Shown: in pieces, positions 48,159 through 57,129 of the stretch
Numbering within the stretch: position 1 is the stretch's first letter
How the letters are laid out: each line of letters opens with the position of its first letter
Assembly (NCBI GenBank): GCA_024398135.1
Contig: CP073750.1
Location: forward strand, 3,286,001 to 3,350,000
DNA length: 64,000 bases
From: a bacterium SCSIO 12643
Lineage (GTDB): Bacteria; Bacteroidota; Bacteroidia; Flavobacteriales_G; Salibacteraceae
Direction of reading: 5' to 3'
Notes under the pieces: generated by a model
Seen by the model: only the letters and a program-made list of their open reading frames with translations
Databases searched by the model: none
Told to the model about the DNA's origin: nothing
Position numbers and translations under genes: made by a program

Positions 48159-48941
48159 CTATCTCATTTTTTCTGCAATTTCTTCAGGTAAAAAGTTGAA
48201 AAATGTATCGCCACGAAGTCCTAAGCGAAGTGTCTCTAAAGGTATAACTTCTTGAGGGGCAATATTCCCTAGATTAACATTGGCACCAAATTGATTGATA
48301 AACCAAACTTGTTGTGATTTTTGAGGTGCTTCCCAAAGTACATTGTCATTACCAATTTGCTCAGAGATATGGTTAATCATAGATTGTTTGGCTTTTCCTT
48401 TTTCATCGAAAATTCCAATCGTTCCACTTTCTCTTGCTTCAGCAATTACTTTCCATGCACCAGCTTCTAATTCGGTTTTCATTTTTCTAATCCAATCTTC
48501 TTCACTTAAAAGATCGGCATCAGTTTTTGAACCTACCTCGGATAGTACTGTATAATCCTTAGATAGTTCAGAAATGTAATTTAACTTTTGCTCTTCAGGG
48601 ATATGAATACAACCATCAGATACCTCCGCACAATCCAGTTGCAGTTTATCTAATAATCTTCTGTAATCGTCAAACATATTACGTACAGCAAACGCTTCAA
48701 AAAGAGTTCCGCCCAGGTAACATTTGATGTTTGCCTCACGGTACATGGCCAATTTGATCGGTAAGTTTTTTGTAATATAAGATGTTCCGAATCCAAACTT
48801 CACTACATCAATTAAATCTCCACAAGATTCTATAAAATATTCGGTTTGTCTATTACTCAAACCCTTATCCATCATCATTGTGAGACCTTTCTCTCTCGGT
48901 TTTTCTGTCCTGTTTGGCAGAAAAGGTAATTCAAAATTCAT
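48159..48941 (-). CDS. comA: Phosphosulfolactate synthase
   Basis: 260 residues from the ATG at 48941, chosen because an earlier ATG at 48959 overlaps the upstream gene; the chosen start leaves a single base between them. ComA adds sulfite to phosphoenolpyruvate to give (R)-phosphosulfolactate. The TIM-barrel motifs are VVKFGFGTSYI, CYLGGTLFEAF, CAEVSDGCIHIPEE, LSEVGSK, AEARESGTIGIF, and WEAPQKSQQVWFINQFGANVNLGNI. With comB at 2.8 kb it supplies the first two steps to sulfolactate, a likely precursor of Bacteroidota sulfonolipids. The upstream TPR gene is probably in the same unit. Confidence 0.9.
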   Translation of the reverse strand: MNFELPFLPNRTEKPREKGLTMMMDKGLSNRQTEYFIESCGDLIDVVKFGFGTSYITKNLPIKLAMYREANIKCYLGGTLFEAFAVRNMFDDYRRLLDKLQLDCAEVSDGCIHIPEEQKLNYISELSKDYTVLSEVGSKTDADLLSEEDWIRKMKTELEAGAWKVIAEARESGTIGIFDEKGKAKQSMINHISEQIGNDNVLWEAPQKSQQVWFINQFGANVNLGNIAPQEVIPLETLRLGLRGDTFFNFLPEEIAEKMR

Positions 48942-48942
48942 T

Positions 48943-50355
48943 TTATTTATAATTTTCAATTAAATCCATAATACCATCAAAATTTCCCGCTTCTGGGAAG
49001 AAGTTGAATAGCTGACTTGATTGATCGGGGTTGATTTCTAGTGCGAGCATAAGAATAGATTCAGCATCCATTTCATGCCCCATTTGTAGCATTAATGCAG
49101 AGTATCTATAATAAAGAATAGATTCCTCAGGGTGTTTTGAGATTCCATTAACAAGTACCTGTAATGCATCTTGAAATTTATCATTTAATACTAAAGATTC
49201 TGTATAGTCCAAGTAGATACCTGTACTTTCAATTTCAGATTCATATACATTTTTGTACAGTCTTTCAGCTTCTTCATAATTTTCCAGATTAAACATCATA
49301 TCCGCATGAAAGTATCTGTAATACATATTTTTCGGATTGAGTTTAACCGCCTTTTCAATATACATTAAGCCTTCTTCAGTACGATCCAAATTGGATAGTG
49401 CTACCGCAAATCCTAACCACCCATCTGCATATTCAGGACTTTGATCTACAGCTTTTTGGAAATAATCCATAGCCGTTTCATTTTGATCCAAAATAATATA
49501 GCAATGACCAATAAAATTATAAGTCACCGGATCTGTATAATTCTGTGTTATGGAATTCTTATATGCTTCAATGGCTTCTTTAAAACGCTCGATTTTCATT
49601 AGCGCATTTCCTAAATTGAAATGTGCCTCAGAAAAACCTTCGTTGATTAATGTGGCATACTCATAAGAGTTAATGGCCTCCTTAAAGTTTTCCAACGTCA
49701 AGTGTAAGTTCCCTAAAGAAAACCATGCAAAGTGCGAATATGGATGCGCATCAATAAAATCCTCAATGATTTTAATACCATCACTAATTTTCCCTCCCAA
49801 TTCACAACTCAAGCTAAGTTCCATCAATGCGTCTTCATTATTATCAGAGACGGAAAGAACTTCTCTATAAGTTTTTATGGATTCCTGATAGTCACCAATC
49901 TCCTGAAATTCCTTTGCCAAAGCCATTTTAGCCTCAATCAAATCCTCATGATCTGAAATCTCAATCAATCGCGTAAGAATTTCAATTGCTTTATCTCTTT
50001 TATCTGACATGCTGTAGATAGATGCTTTGCTGAAATAGTGTTCCGGATTAGAATCCGAATACAATCTCACATTTTCAACAAGGTCTAATGCTTCTGCATG
50101 TCTTTCCGCATATACCAAAGCCTCGGCTTCTTTCAAAATAAGTGTGGTAGAGTCCGGGTGTTGACTTTTTGCTATTTCTATGATTTCATGAACAATACGC
50201 TGATCAGAGTCAAAAAGATAATGGTCGATTAGTTCCTCAAATTCTTCAACATCAAAATAAAAATGAGCTCCAATAGAACGCATTTCTTTAAATTTTTCGA
50301 TGAGATGATTTGCGTTTTCATCTTCAAATGGCAGAAAATCAGGATGGTCTTCCAT
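48943..50355 (-). CDS. Cytoplasmic tetratricopeptide-repeat protein
   Basis: 470 residues, no signal peptide. The N-terminal 60 residues are acidic (DFLPFEDENANHLIEKFKEM). About ten TPR units follow, for example HFAWFSLGNLHLTLENFKEA, AHFNLGNALMKIERFKEAIE, and DGWLGFAVALSNLDRTEEGL. The architecture is a pure scaffold or adaptor. The comA start lies one base after its stop, so the two are coupled; whether the protein works with ComA or is merely its transcriptional neighbour cannot be told. A TACATTTG box on the minus strand (50363-50370) sits just upstream of the start. Confidence 0.85.
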   Translation of the reverse strand: MEDHPDFLPFEDENANHLIEKFKEMRSIGAHFYFDVEEFEELIDHYLFDSDQRIVHEIIEIAKSQHPDSTTLILKEAEALVYAERHAEALDLVENVRLYSDSNPEHYFSKASIYSMSDKRDKAIEILTRLIEISDHEDLIEAKMALAKEFQEIGDYQESIKTYREVLSVSDNNEDALMELSLSCELGGKISDGIKIIEDFIDAHPYSHFAWFSLGNLHLTLENFKEAINSYEYATLINEGFSEAHFNLGNALMKIERFKEAIEAYKNSITQNYTDPVTYNFIGHCYIILDQNETAMDYFQKAVDQSPEYADGWLGFAVALSNLDRTEEGLMYIEKAVKLNPKNMYYRYFHADMMFNLENYEEAERLYKNVYESEIESTGIYLDYTESLVLNDKFQDALQVLVNGISKHPEESILYYRYSALMLQMGHEMDAESILMLALEINPDQSSQLFNFFPEAGNFDGIMDLIENYK

Positions 50356-50475
50356 AAGCGTGCAAATGTACTGTACATATCAAAAATACGAAAACATTTA
50401 GGGGGTAAATGACCGATAAAATAGAATTGTTAACAAGACTATCAACATGTTAAAATATCTTCATTTTTTACGTAT

Positions 50476-50503
50476 TTGTCACTTGTTTTTGTCATTATCT
50501 TTG
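50476..50503 (+). promoter_or_regulatory. Predicted promoter for glmM, deciding its start codon
   Basis: TTG at 50476-50478, 17 bases, then TATCTTTG at 50496-50503. It lies downstream of the first in-frame ATG (50447) and 21 bases upstream of the ATG at 50525, so the latter must be the translated start if the promoter is used. Confidence 0.6.
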
Positions 50504-50524
50504 CGCTCTAAAAATTTTGAAAAA

Positions 50525-51925
50525 ATGCCCCTGATAAAATCAATTTCTGGTATAAGAGGAACAATTGGAGGTCGTCCCGATGAAGGTTTGACCCCCATTG
50601 ATGTAGTGAAGTTTACATCCGCTTTTGGATACTGGTTAAAAAACAATCAAGAAGAATCTGACAACAAGCCAAAAGTAGTTATTGGTAGAGATGCAAGAAT
50701 TTCCGGAGAAATGGTGTCTAACTTAGTGTGTGCCACACTTCAAGGTTTAGGTATTGATGTGATAGATTTAGGTCTGTCTACAACTCCAACTGTAGAAGTT
50801 GCAGTACCATATTTTAAAGCTATTGGTGGTATCATTTTAACTGCGAGCCACAATCCAAGAGAATGGAATGCGCTTAAACTTTTGAATGAAAAAGGAGAGT
50901 TTATTAGTGCTGAAAATGGAGCGGATGTCTTAGAATTAGCGAATAACAATGAGGCTACTTTTGCTTCAATTGACGAATTAGGTTCGGTTGAAAAAATAGA
51001 TGATTTTGGAGCAATCCATATTCAACAAATATTGGATTTACCATTGGTAGATGTTGAAGCCATCAAAGCGCGTAAATTTAAGGTCGTTGTAGACGCTGTG
51101 AATTCAACTGGTGGAATATATGTCCCACAATTGTTGGATGCTTTAGGTGTAGAGGTAAAGAAATTGTACTGTGAACCTAACGGAAAATTCCCTCATAATC
51201 CTGAGCCATTACCGGAGAATTTGACAGAGTTGATCTCTATTATGAAAGACGAGGTTTATGATCTCGGAATTGTGGTAGATCCGGATGTGGATAGATTGGC
51301 TCTAGTAAGTGAAACTGGAGAAGTATTTGGTGAAGAATATACACTGGTATCTGTTTCTGACTACGTATTGAGTAAAACCAATGGAGACACTGTTTCGAAT
51401 ATGTCATCTACCAGAGCATTGAGAGATGTAACTGAAAAGTATGGATCAACACATCACGCCTCTGCTGTAGGAGAAGTGAATGTGGTGAACAAAATGAAAG
51501 CAGTGAATGCGGTGATTGGCGGTGAAGGAAACGGTGGTGTGATTTATCCGGAGCTACATTATGGAAGAGATTCTTTAGTAGGAATTGCTTTATTCCTTTC
51601 ACATTTGGCACAAAAAGAATGTAAAGCTTCTGCTTTAAGAGCTTCATATCCGAATTATCATATTTCGAAAAATAAGATTAGTCTCACTCCTGAGATTAAT
51701 GTCGATGAGATTTTAAATTCGGTGGAAAAGAAATATAAAAATCAACCGATGAATACTGAGGATGGACTTAAAATAGAATTCGAGAAAGAATGGGTTCATT
51801 TAAGAAGATCAAATACAGAGCCTATTATTCGTATTTATTCGGAAAGTGAGCATCAAACTACAGCGGATGTTTTAGCTGAAAAATTGATCTCTGATATGAA
51901 AGAGATCATTCGCGAAAATCTTTAA
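50525..51925 (+). CDS. glmM: Phosphoglucosamine mutase
   Basis: 466 residues from the ATG at 50525. The open frame runs upstream to 50447, but the extra 26 residues are not family-like and the predicted promoter lies inside them. Family signatures: N-terminal IKSISGIRGTIGG, phosphoserine loop TASHNPREWNALK (Ser108), metal loop DPDVDRLAL, sugar-binding GEGNGGVIYP and C-terminal phosphate loop RRSNTEPIIRIY. GlmM converts glucosamine-6-phosphate to glucosamine-1-phosphate for UDP-GlcNAc synthesis; within the alpha-D-phosphohexomutase superfamily a phosphomannomutase activity cannot be fully excluded. The cysteine desulfurase gene follows after 9 bases in an apparent operon. Confidence 0.87.
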   Translation: MPLIKSISGIRGTIGGRPDEGLTPIDVVKFTSAFGYWLKNNQEESDNKPKVVIGRDARISGEMVSNLVCATLQGLGIDVIDLGLSTTPTVEVAVPYFKAIGGIILTASHNPREWNALKLLNEKGEFISAENGADVLELANNNEATFASIDELGSVEKIDDFGAIHIQQILDLPLVDVEAIKARKFKVVVDAVNSTGGIYVPQLLDALGVEVKKLYCEPNGKFPHNPEPLPENLTELISIMKDEVYDLGIVVDPDVDRLALVSETGEVFGEEYTLVSVSDYVLSKTNGDTVSNMSSTRALRDVTEKYGSTHHASAVGEVNVVNKMKAVNAVIGGEGNGGVIYPELHYGRDSLVGIALFLSHLAQKECKASALRASYPNYHISKNKISLTPEINVDEILNSVEKKYKNQPMNTEDGLKIEFEKEWVHLRRSNTEPIIRIYSESEHQTTADVLAEKLISDMKEIIRENL

Positions 51926-51934
51926 AAATTAATC

Positions 51935-53053
51935 ATGTCTCAGATTTATTTTGATAATGCTGCAACTACTGCTTTGGATGAAGAGGTAAAAGCTTCTATG
52001 ATTCAGGCAATGGATGTTTTTGGAAATCCTTCTTCGGTACATGCTCTAGGTCGAAAGACAAAAGGGTTATTAGAAGGAGAACGTAGAAAAATTGCAGACT
52101 TGTTTAAGTGTGAGCCGAAAGAAATCGTATTTACTTCTGGCGGAACTGAGGCGGATAATTTGGCTATTTTAGGTGTTGCGGGATCAGGAAAGATTAAAAC
52201 CATTATATCTTCTAAGATTGAGCATCCTGCCGTTATTTCGAGTATCGAAAAAGCGAAAAAACTGTATGGAATCGATGTTAAATGGGTGAATTTATTAGCA
52301 CATGGAGAGATCGATTTTGATGACTTGAAAAACAAACTGGAAGAGTCGGAAGATGCTTTAGTGAGTTTGATGCATGTCAATAATGAGCTAGGGAATATTT
52401 TGGATCTGGAACGCACAGTTGATCTATGTATGGAACATCATGCTTTGTTACATACAGACACTGTTCAAAGCGTAGGGCATCTTGATTTGGATTTATCGCA
52501 ACTAAGGGTGGATCTAATGACTTGTTCGGGGCACAAAATTCATGGACCAAAAGGGACAGGATTCTTATTTGTTCGTTCAGGAACTTCAATTCAAGCAATG
52601 ATGAATGGAGGAAAACAAGAGCGAGAAGTAAGAGGTGGAACAGAGAATTTCATTGGAATCATGGGGTTTGCCAAGGCTTTGGAATTGACTTTTCAGGATT
52701 TTAAGGAACGAAATGCTTACGTATTAGAATTAAAACATTATTTCAAAGAGCAGTTAGAGCAAAGAATTCCCGGAGTAAAGTTTAATGGCCTTTCTGGTGA
52801 TTTGGATCGATCAGTGAATTCAGTTCTAAATGTAAATTTTCCAGACCAGAAACAGAATGAAATGCTTTTGTTTCAGCTAGATTTAAAGGGTATAATGGTA
52901 TCTGGAGGAAGTGCGTGTGGTTCGGGAAGTGTTGGGGGATCTCCGGTACTAAATCAAATTGGTGTGACTGGAGCTTCAGCAAGATTTTCATTTAGTAAAC
53001 ACAATACCAAAGAGGAAATCGATACTGCGATTCGAGCCATTTTAGGAGAATAG
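51935..53053 (+). CDS. Cysteine desulfurase (NifS/IscS family)
   Basis: 372 residues. A PLP enzyme that takes sulfur from cysteine to form a persulfide for Fe-S clusters and thio-modifications. Visible features: N-terminal YFDNAATTALDEEV, GNPSSVHALGRK, FTSGGTEADNLAI, the PLP Lys201 in CSGHKIHGPKG and the persulfide Cys328 in SGGSACGSGS. The active-site loop is longer than in SufS and resembles the IscS/NifS group. No iscU or suf gene is adjacent. It sits 9 bases after glmM, so co-transcription is likely, although the two functions are not obviously linked. Confidence 0.93.
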   Translation: MSQIYFDNAATTALDEEVKASMIQAMDVFGNPSSVHALGRKTKGLLEGERRKIADLFKCEPKEIVFTSGGTEADNLAILGVAGSGKIKTIISSKIEHPAVISSIEKAKKLYGIDVKWVNLLAHGEIDFDDLKNKLEESEDALVSLMHVNNELGNILDLERTVDLCMEHHALLHTDTVQSVGHLDLDLSQLRVDLMTCSGHKIHGPKGTGFLFVRSGTSIQAMMNGGKQEREVRGGTENFIGIMGFAKALELTFQDFKERNAYVLELKHYFKEQLEQRIPGVKFNGLSGDLDRSVNSVLNVNFPDQKQNEMLLFQLDLKGIMVSGGSACGSGSVGGSPVLNQIGVTGASARFSFSKHNTKEEIDTAIRAILGE

Positions 53054-53120
53054 CACATTGTGATTTTGAAACAATGTTTTCATAAATCCGTTTATAAAGT
53101 AGTAAGTAAATAATATAAAA

Positions 53121-53702
53121 ATGATGCAAAGAGGAATTATAGGAGGCATTGTGGTAAGCTTAAGTATTTTGATGCTTACAGCATGCACCAGTACATTTAC
53201 CATAATATCAGATTATGATAAAACAGCAGATTTTTCTCAATATAAAACTTACAATTATTTACCTGGTGCAGATTCCCTGATGGGGCCTGGAGCAAGTCGT
53301 TTAAAATCGTATATGGAAGAGTATATGAGGTTACTTGGATATCAAAAATCTGATCAACCGGATTTATATATTTCCGTTAACGGTAAGGTGCAACAAAGAA
53401 TGGGCGCGACTACTAATAACTACGGTGGTGGATATTGGGGGTATTACGGATGGGACTCTTATACGACTACCTATGTGTATAATCAAACCACGATCATGAT
53501 CGATTTGGTAGATGTGAAGAAACATCAATTGGTATGGCAAGGCGGAGCTACCGGTGAATACGATCAATATTCATTAAGTGATCGAAAGATGCAAAAGATG
53601 ATTGATGAGATTTTTGGTCAATATCCGTATTCTGCAGGAACCAACGAAAAACGACCGCTTTTATACGGAAAATACTATAAGAAACCGGAAAGTAAAGAAT
53701 AA
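53121..53702 (+). CDS. DUF4136 lipoprotein
   Basis: 193 residues; the signal ends in lipobox MLTAC (Cys at about residue 22). The start may be either of two adjacent ATG codons. The mature region matches DUF4136: YDKTADFSQYKTYNYL near the start, then LLGYQKSDQPDLYISVNG, then IDLVDVKKHQLVWQGGATG. A Gly/Tyr-rich insert (NNYGGGYWGYYGW) is typical of the family. Probably an outer-membrane lipoprotein of unknown role. A hairpin terminator follows directly. Confidence 0.87.
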   Translation: MMQRGIIGGIVVSLSILMLTACTSTFTIISDYDKTADFSQYKTYNYLPGADSLMGPGASRLKSYMEEYMRLLGYQKSDQPDLYISVNGKVQQRMGATTNNYGGGYWGYYGWDSYTTTYVYNQTTIMIDLVDVKKHQLVWQGGATGEYDQYSLSDRKMQKMIDEIFGQYPYSAGTNEKRPLLYGKYYKKPESKE

Positions 53703-53704
53703 TG

Positions 53705-53735
53705 AAAAAGGGGATGTGAATGCATTCCCTTTTTT
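53705..53735 (+). terminator. Rho-independent terminator after the DUF4136 gene
   Basis: AAAAAGGGGATG (53705-53716) pairs with CATTCCCTTTTT (53723-53734), with one G-U wobble, and ends in a T run. It overlaps the last codon of the convergent SpmA-SpmB gene. Confidence 0.75.
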
Positions 53736-55026
53736 AATGGAAGAAAATATACCCAACAAAAATTGCCGCAATAATCCCTGCTAAATCCGCAAGTAATCCA
53801 GCTTGGACAGTATACCTTGTTTTTTTGATACTAATTGCACCATAATATACTGCGATCGTATAAAAAGTTGTTTCGGTAGAGCCCTGAAAAATAGAAGCCA
53901 TTTTAGATACAAAATGATCTGCTCCGCCCATATTTTTATAGTGCTCAAAAGTTTCCAGCATCATTCCTCTTGCCCCAGATCCGCTTAAGGGCTTCATCAT
54001 CGCAGTTGGCAAGGCAGGAACAAAATCGGTATTGATTCCCAAACTACCAATAATCCAACCCATTCCATCAACTAAATAATCCATTGTTCCAGAAGCTCTA
54101 AATACGCCAATTGCTACCAACATCCCCACTAGATAAGGAATAATGGTAATGGTTGTTTTAAAACCATCTTTAGCACCTTCAATGAACGATTCATACACGT
54201 TTACTTTTTTGCGAAAGGCCATCCAGAAAAATGTGATGATCACAGTTAGTAGAATGAAATTTCCACCAACTTCTGTTACCATTTCGAGGTTTTCTTTAGG
54301 GAGTTGCATCAAACCATAAACCCCTAAAACAATCACAGACGTAACCATCAATAAAGATAGCGCTAAACCATTTTTTAATAGGTTGATTTTTTGATAGAAG
54401 GAAACGACCAGAATTCCTGCCAAAGAAGCAAAATAGGTAGCGATCAAAATAGGTAAAAATACGTCTGTAGGATGCGCTGCACCTGCTTCGGCTCGATAGG
54501 CCATGACACTGATAGGGATGATTGTGAGCCCGGAAGTATTTAAGACTAAAAACATAATCATCGAATTGGATGCTTGTTCTTTTTGGGTGTTTAAGGTCTG
54601 CAATTCATTCATAGCTTTTAATCCCATTGGCGTTGCGGAATTATCCAAACCCAACATATTGGCTGCAAAATTCATCATAATACTACCATTTACCGGATGA
54701 TTTTTGGGAATCTCGGGGAACAACTTCCCGAAAAAAGGACTCACAAATCGACTTAATGCAGTTACGGCTCCGCCATCTTCGCCAACTTTCATAAAGCCTA
54801 ACCAAAGCGTCATAACACCAACTAAATAAAGCACGATGTTGATAGAAGCTTCAGCCATTGTAAAAGTACTGGCAACCATATCCGAAAAGACATTCAGATC
54901 TGCAGCAGTAAATATTAATCTGAAAGTCTGCTCAAAGAAATCTCTAAACAAATAGCCAATTACCCTAAAAATAGCTACTAGAAATCCTACTATAAAAAAG
55001 CCGATGAAAATATAATTGAGAACCAA
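53734..55026 (-). CDS. SpmA-SpmB fused membrane protein (nucleoside recognition/Gate domains)
   Basis: 430 residues with about ten membrane segments. The N-terminal half contains LWLGFMKVGEDGG and then MMNFAANMLGLDNSATPMGLKAM, the SpmA signature. The C-terminal half contains an SpmB-like Gate domain ending LLADLAGIIAAIFVGYIFF, with KMASIFQGSTETTFYTIAVYYG. In sporulating Firmicutes the two are separate proteins linked to spore maturation; in Bacteroidota the fused form has no sporulation role and its substrate is unknown. The gene is convergent with the DUF4136 gene and no partner lies in the same unit. Confidence 0.87.
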   Translation of the reverse strand: MVLNYIFIGFFIVGFLVAIFRVIGYLFRDFFEQTFRLIFTAADLNVFSDMVASTFTMAEASINIVLYLVGVMTLWLGFMKVGEDGGAVTALSRFVSPFFGKLFPEIPKNHPVNGSIMMNFAANMLGLDNSATPMGLKAMNELQTLNTQKEQASNSMIMFLVLNTSGLTIIPISVMAYRAEAGAAHPTDVFLPILIATYFASLAGILVVSFYQKINLLKNGLALSLLMVTSVIVLGVYGLMQLPKENLEMVTEVGGNFILLTVIITFFWMAFRKKVNVYESFIEGAKDGFKTTITIIPYLVGMLVAIGVFRASGTMDYLVDGMGWIIGSLGINTDFVPALPTAMMKPLSGSGARGMMLETFEHYKNMGGADHFVSKMASIFQGSTETTFYTIAVYYGAISIKKTRYTVQAGLLADLAGIIAAIFVGYIFFH

Positions 55027-55202
55027 GCGAAATAATTTTTACCGAAAGTAGTAGAAGTGCACGGATTTTGTAAGCCCGAATAGAGCATACTATTAACATA
55101 AATATCTTAGAAACTCAGGTTTAGAAAAAGACAATTGCAAAAGATATTTTTTCTGAATTGTAGAGATAAACGATATTTGCAATTACTAACAAATTAAAAT
55201 TT

Positions 55203-55667
55203 ATGAAAGTGAAATTTACTAAGGCAATAACTTTAGCTGTTGCTTTTGCAGGTGTTTTGACATACAGTAGCTGTAAAAAAACAACAGAAGAAATAATTAA
55301 TGATGTAACTCCAAGTGCTTCTGCAACAGTTGGAGGTGCTAGTTGGACTACTGGTGTAGCAGCTGGTGTAACCAGCACAGTATTTGTTGTTACTGCTAAA
55401 AAAGATAAAGAAGCTATTGTATTGACTTTGCCTTCAAAAGATAAGGGTGTTTATCCAATTGATATTGTAAGTACAAATGCATCCTATTTACCGGTTTTTG
55501 ATAGTGTATCAAATGCATATGTAGCGTATTCTGGTAAGATTGAAATCACAGACATTAATGTTGCCAAGACGCAAATACAAGGGACTTTTGAGTTCGAAGC
55601 GGCAAACTCAAGTTTAGATACAATTAAAGTGAAAAACGGAATATTAAAGAATATCCCGGTAAAATAG
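55203..55667 (+). CDS. Small DUF6252-like lipoprotein
   Basis: 154 residues. The signal ends in the lipobox TYSSC (Cys at about residue 23), followed by KKTTEEI. The mature protein is beta-rich. SASATVGGASWTTG followed later by YSGKIEITDINVAKTQIQGTFEFEA resembles the DUF6252 family, in which a short domain starts with a hydrophobic/Gly strand and ends in a GTFxF motif. No enzymatic feature is visible. It is a single-gene unit with a terminator at 55687. Confidence 0.7.
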   Translation: MKVKFTKAITLAVAFAGVLTYSSCKKTTEEIINDVTPSASATVGGASWTTGVAAGVTSTVFVVTAKKDKEAIVLTLPSKDKGVYPIDIVSTNASYLPVFDSVSNAYVAYSGKIEITDINVAKTQIQGTFEFEAANSSLDTIKVKNGILKNIPVK

Positions 55668-55686
55668 TTTTTAAGAGAAATAGAGA

Positions 55687-55722
55687 AGGCCATTCCTAAC
55701 TTTTGAGGGATGGCTTTTTTTT
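55687..55722 (+). terminator. Rho-independent terminator after the small lipoprotein gene
   Basis: GCCATTCCT (55689-55697) pairs with AGGGATGGC (55706-55714), with one wobble, and is followed by eight T. It also abuts the stop codon of the convergent YciO-type gene. Confidence 0.82.
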
Positions 55723-56350
55723 ATTCCATAAACTCACCCATGCCTTCACGAACGACTTCAAAGTCCTCATTATCCACTAAAACCACAGTAGAAGGAATAT
55801 TATTCCCATAACCTCCATCAATGACAATATCCACCTGATCTTTAAAACGCTCGTAAATCATTTGTGGGTCCATTGTGTATTCAATTAGTTCATCTAAATC
55901 CACTACAGATGTTGTAACAATTGGGTTTCCTAATTCTTCAACGATTTGTCTCGGTATTAAATGGTCCGGAACACGAATACCTACTTCTTTTTTTTTAGTA
56001 TTGAATACTTTGGGTACATTGGTGTTTGCTGGTAGAATAAACGTAAACGCACCAGGTAGGTATTTTTTTAATACTCTGAAAACTGTATTGGAAATGGGTT
56101 TAACATAGTTTGCCAGGTGACTTAAGTTGTGGCAAACAATCGCGAGATTTGCTTGTTTGGCTTTGGTACCTTTGATTTTGGCAATTTTTTCAATGGCTTT
56201 TGGTTGAGAAATATCACAACCAATTCCGTATACCGTGTCTGTAGGATAAATAATAACTGCACCATTTTGCAAGGCTTTGACAATTTGTCCAATGACTTTA
56301 GAATCCGGTTGATCTGGATTTAATCTGATATATTCTGCTGTTTTTCCCAT
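55721..56350 (-). CDS. Sua5/YciO/YrdC family protein, YciO subtype
   Basis: 209 residues, close to YciO and shorter than Sua5. The family makes threonylcarbamoyl-AMP for tRNA t6A37. N-terminal GAVIIYPTDTVYGIGCD is the standard block. The later segments HNLSHLANYV, KYLPGAFTFILPA, KKKEVGIRVPDHLIP, DQVDIVIDGGYG and VVREGMGEF follow E. coli YciO more closely than TsaC. The KxR motif that binds ATP in TsaC reads KGTK here, which supports the YciO assignment and leaves the t6A activity uncertain. A TACTTTTG box on the minus strand (56361-56368) lies 11 bases upstream of the start. Confidence 0.85.
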   Translation of the reverse strand: MGKTAEYIRLNPDQPDSKVIGQIVKALQNGAVIIYPTDTVYGIGCDISQPKAIEKIAKIKGTKAKQANLAIVCHNLSHLANYVKPISNTVFRVLKKYLPGAFTFILPANTNVPKVFNTKKKEVGIRVPDHLIPRQIVEELGNPIVTTSVVDLDELIEYTMDPQMIYERFKDQVDIVIDGGYGNNIPSTVVLVDNEDFEVVREGMGEFME

Positions 56351-56413
56351 AAACTGGATTCAAAAGTATATGAATACTTTCAGTTTTAGTCAGAATTGGA
56401 TGATCTGAAGGGA

Positions 56414-57124
56414 TTATTTTTTCTTATTTGAGATAAACTTGCCGTTAGAATATTGAAGAATCTCATTTAAGTCTGACAGTTCTTGTGGAGAGAGATAATC
56501 TGAAGAAACATTATCATAATTGATAATAAGTTGTTTCAATTTGGGGTTATAAGTTATGACATCAGCATTGAAATAAGAATATCTGTATTCTTCAGATTCA
56601 AAATGTTTTAAATCATCATGTAAGTTCAATGCCCAGGCAAAATCCTGAAAACAAGTAGAGCAACCTTGTACATATCCAATTAACAAATAGACCTGAGCCT
56701 CAGCATCCAATGTATATATGTGATTCACCCAAAAATTATTGGTTCCAAGTGTAATAGTATCCTGGTCTTTAAATAAAATATAGCATTCAAATTCTTCCAT
56801 CGAACCACCATTAATATACTCCCATTGGAAGATTTTAAGATTTGAATCCAGGCTGGTAATGGTATGTATGTAAGATGAATCTGTTTTTAAACTGAGGTGG
56901 AACATGGAATCAGCAGAAATAGATTTCATCTGAAATGAAAATAGATTATAAATGGAGTCGTAAGATTCACGATCAAAGTCGTCCCACGGATCCATCATGA
57001 ATCCACTACGATGCTGATGATCACCGGCTATGGAATCTAGTTTTTTATTGAAATCAAGCAATAAGTTTTGACCAAAACTGAAAAAGGATAATCCTGCAAA
57101 TAGTATGGTCCACAAATATTTCAT
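56414..57124 (-). CDS. Hypothetical secreted protein
   Basis: 236 residues, not recognised. A signal peptide ends near FSFGQ (about residue 19). The mature protein is acidic and rich in Asp, Ser and Tyr, with predicted mixed alpha/beta structure. A CSTC pair (in YVQGCSTCFQDFAW) could form a disulfide or bind metal, but no known redox motif surrounds it. It begins 5 bases after the stop of the upstream beta-helix lipoprotein gene, so the two are almost certainly co-transcribed. Confidence 0.65.
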   Translation of the reverse strand: MKYLWTILFAGLSFFSFGQNLLLDFNKKLDSIAGDHQHRSGFMMDPWDDFDRESYDSIYNLFSFQMKSISADSMFHLSLKTDSSYIHTITSLDSNLKIFQWEYINGGSMEEFECYILFKDQDTITLGTNNFWVNHIYTLDAEAQVYLLIGYVQGCSTCFQDFAWALNLHDDLKHFESEEYRYSYFNADVITYNPKLKQLIINYDNVSSDYLSPQELSDLNEILQYSNGKFISNKKK

Positions 57125-57129
57125 TTTGA

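Noticed and set aside
50447-50524. Upstream start of glmM
   Set aside because: The extra 26 residues do not resemble the family and the predicted promoter lies inside this stretch.
52003-52416. Minus-strand ORF of 137 codons inside the cysteine desulfurase gene
   Set aside because: Antisense of a gene with intact catalytic motifs; no promoter-like element.
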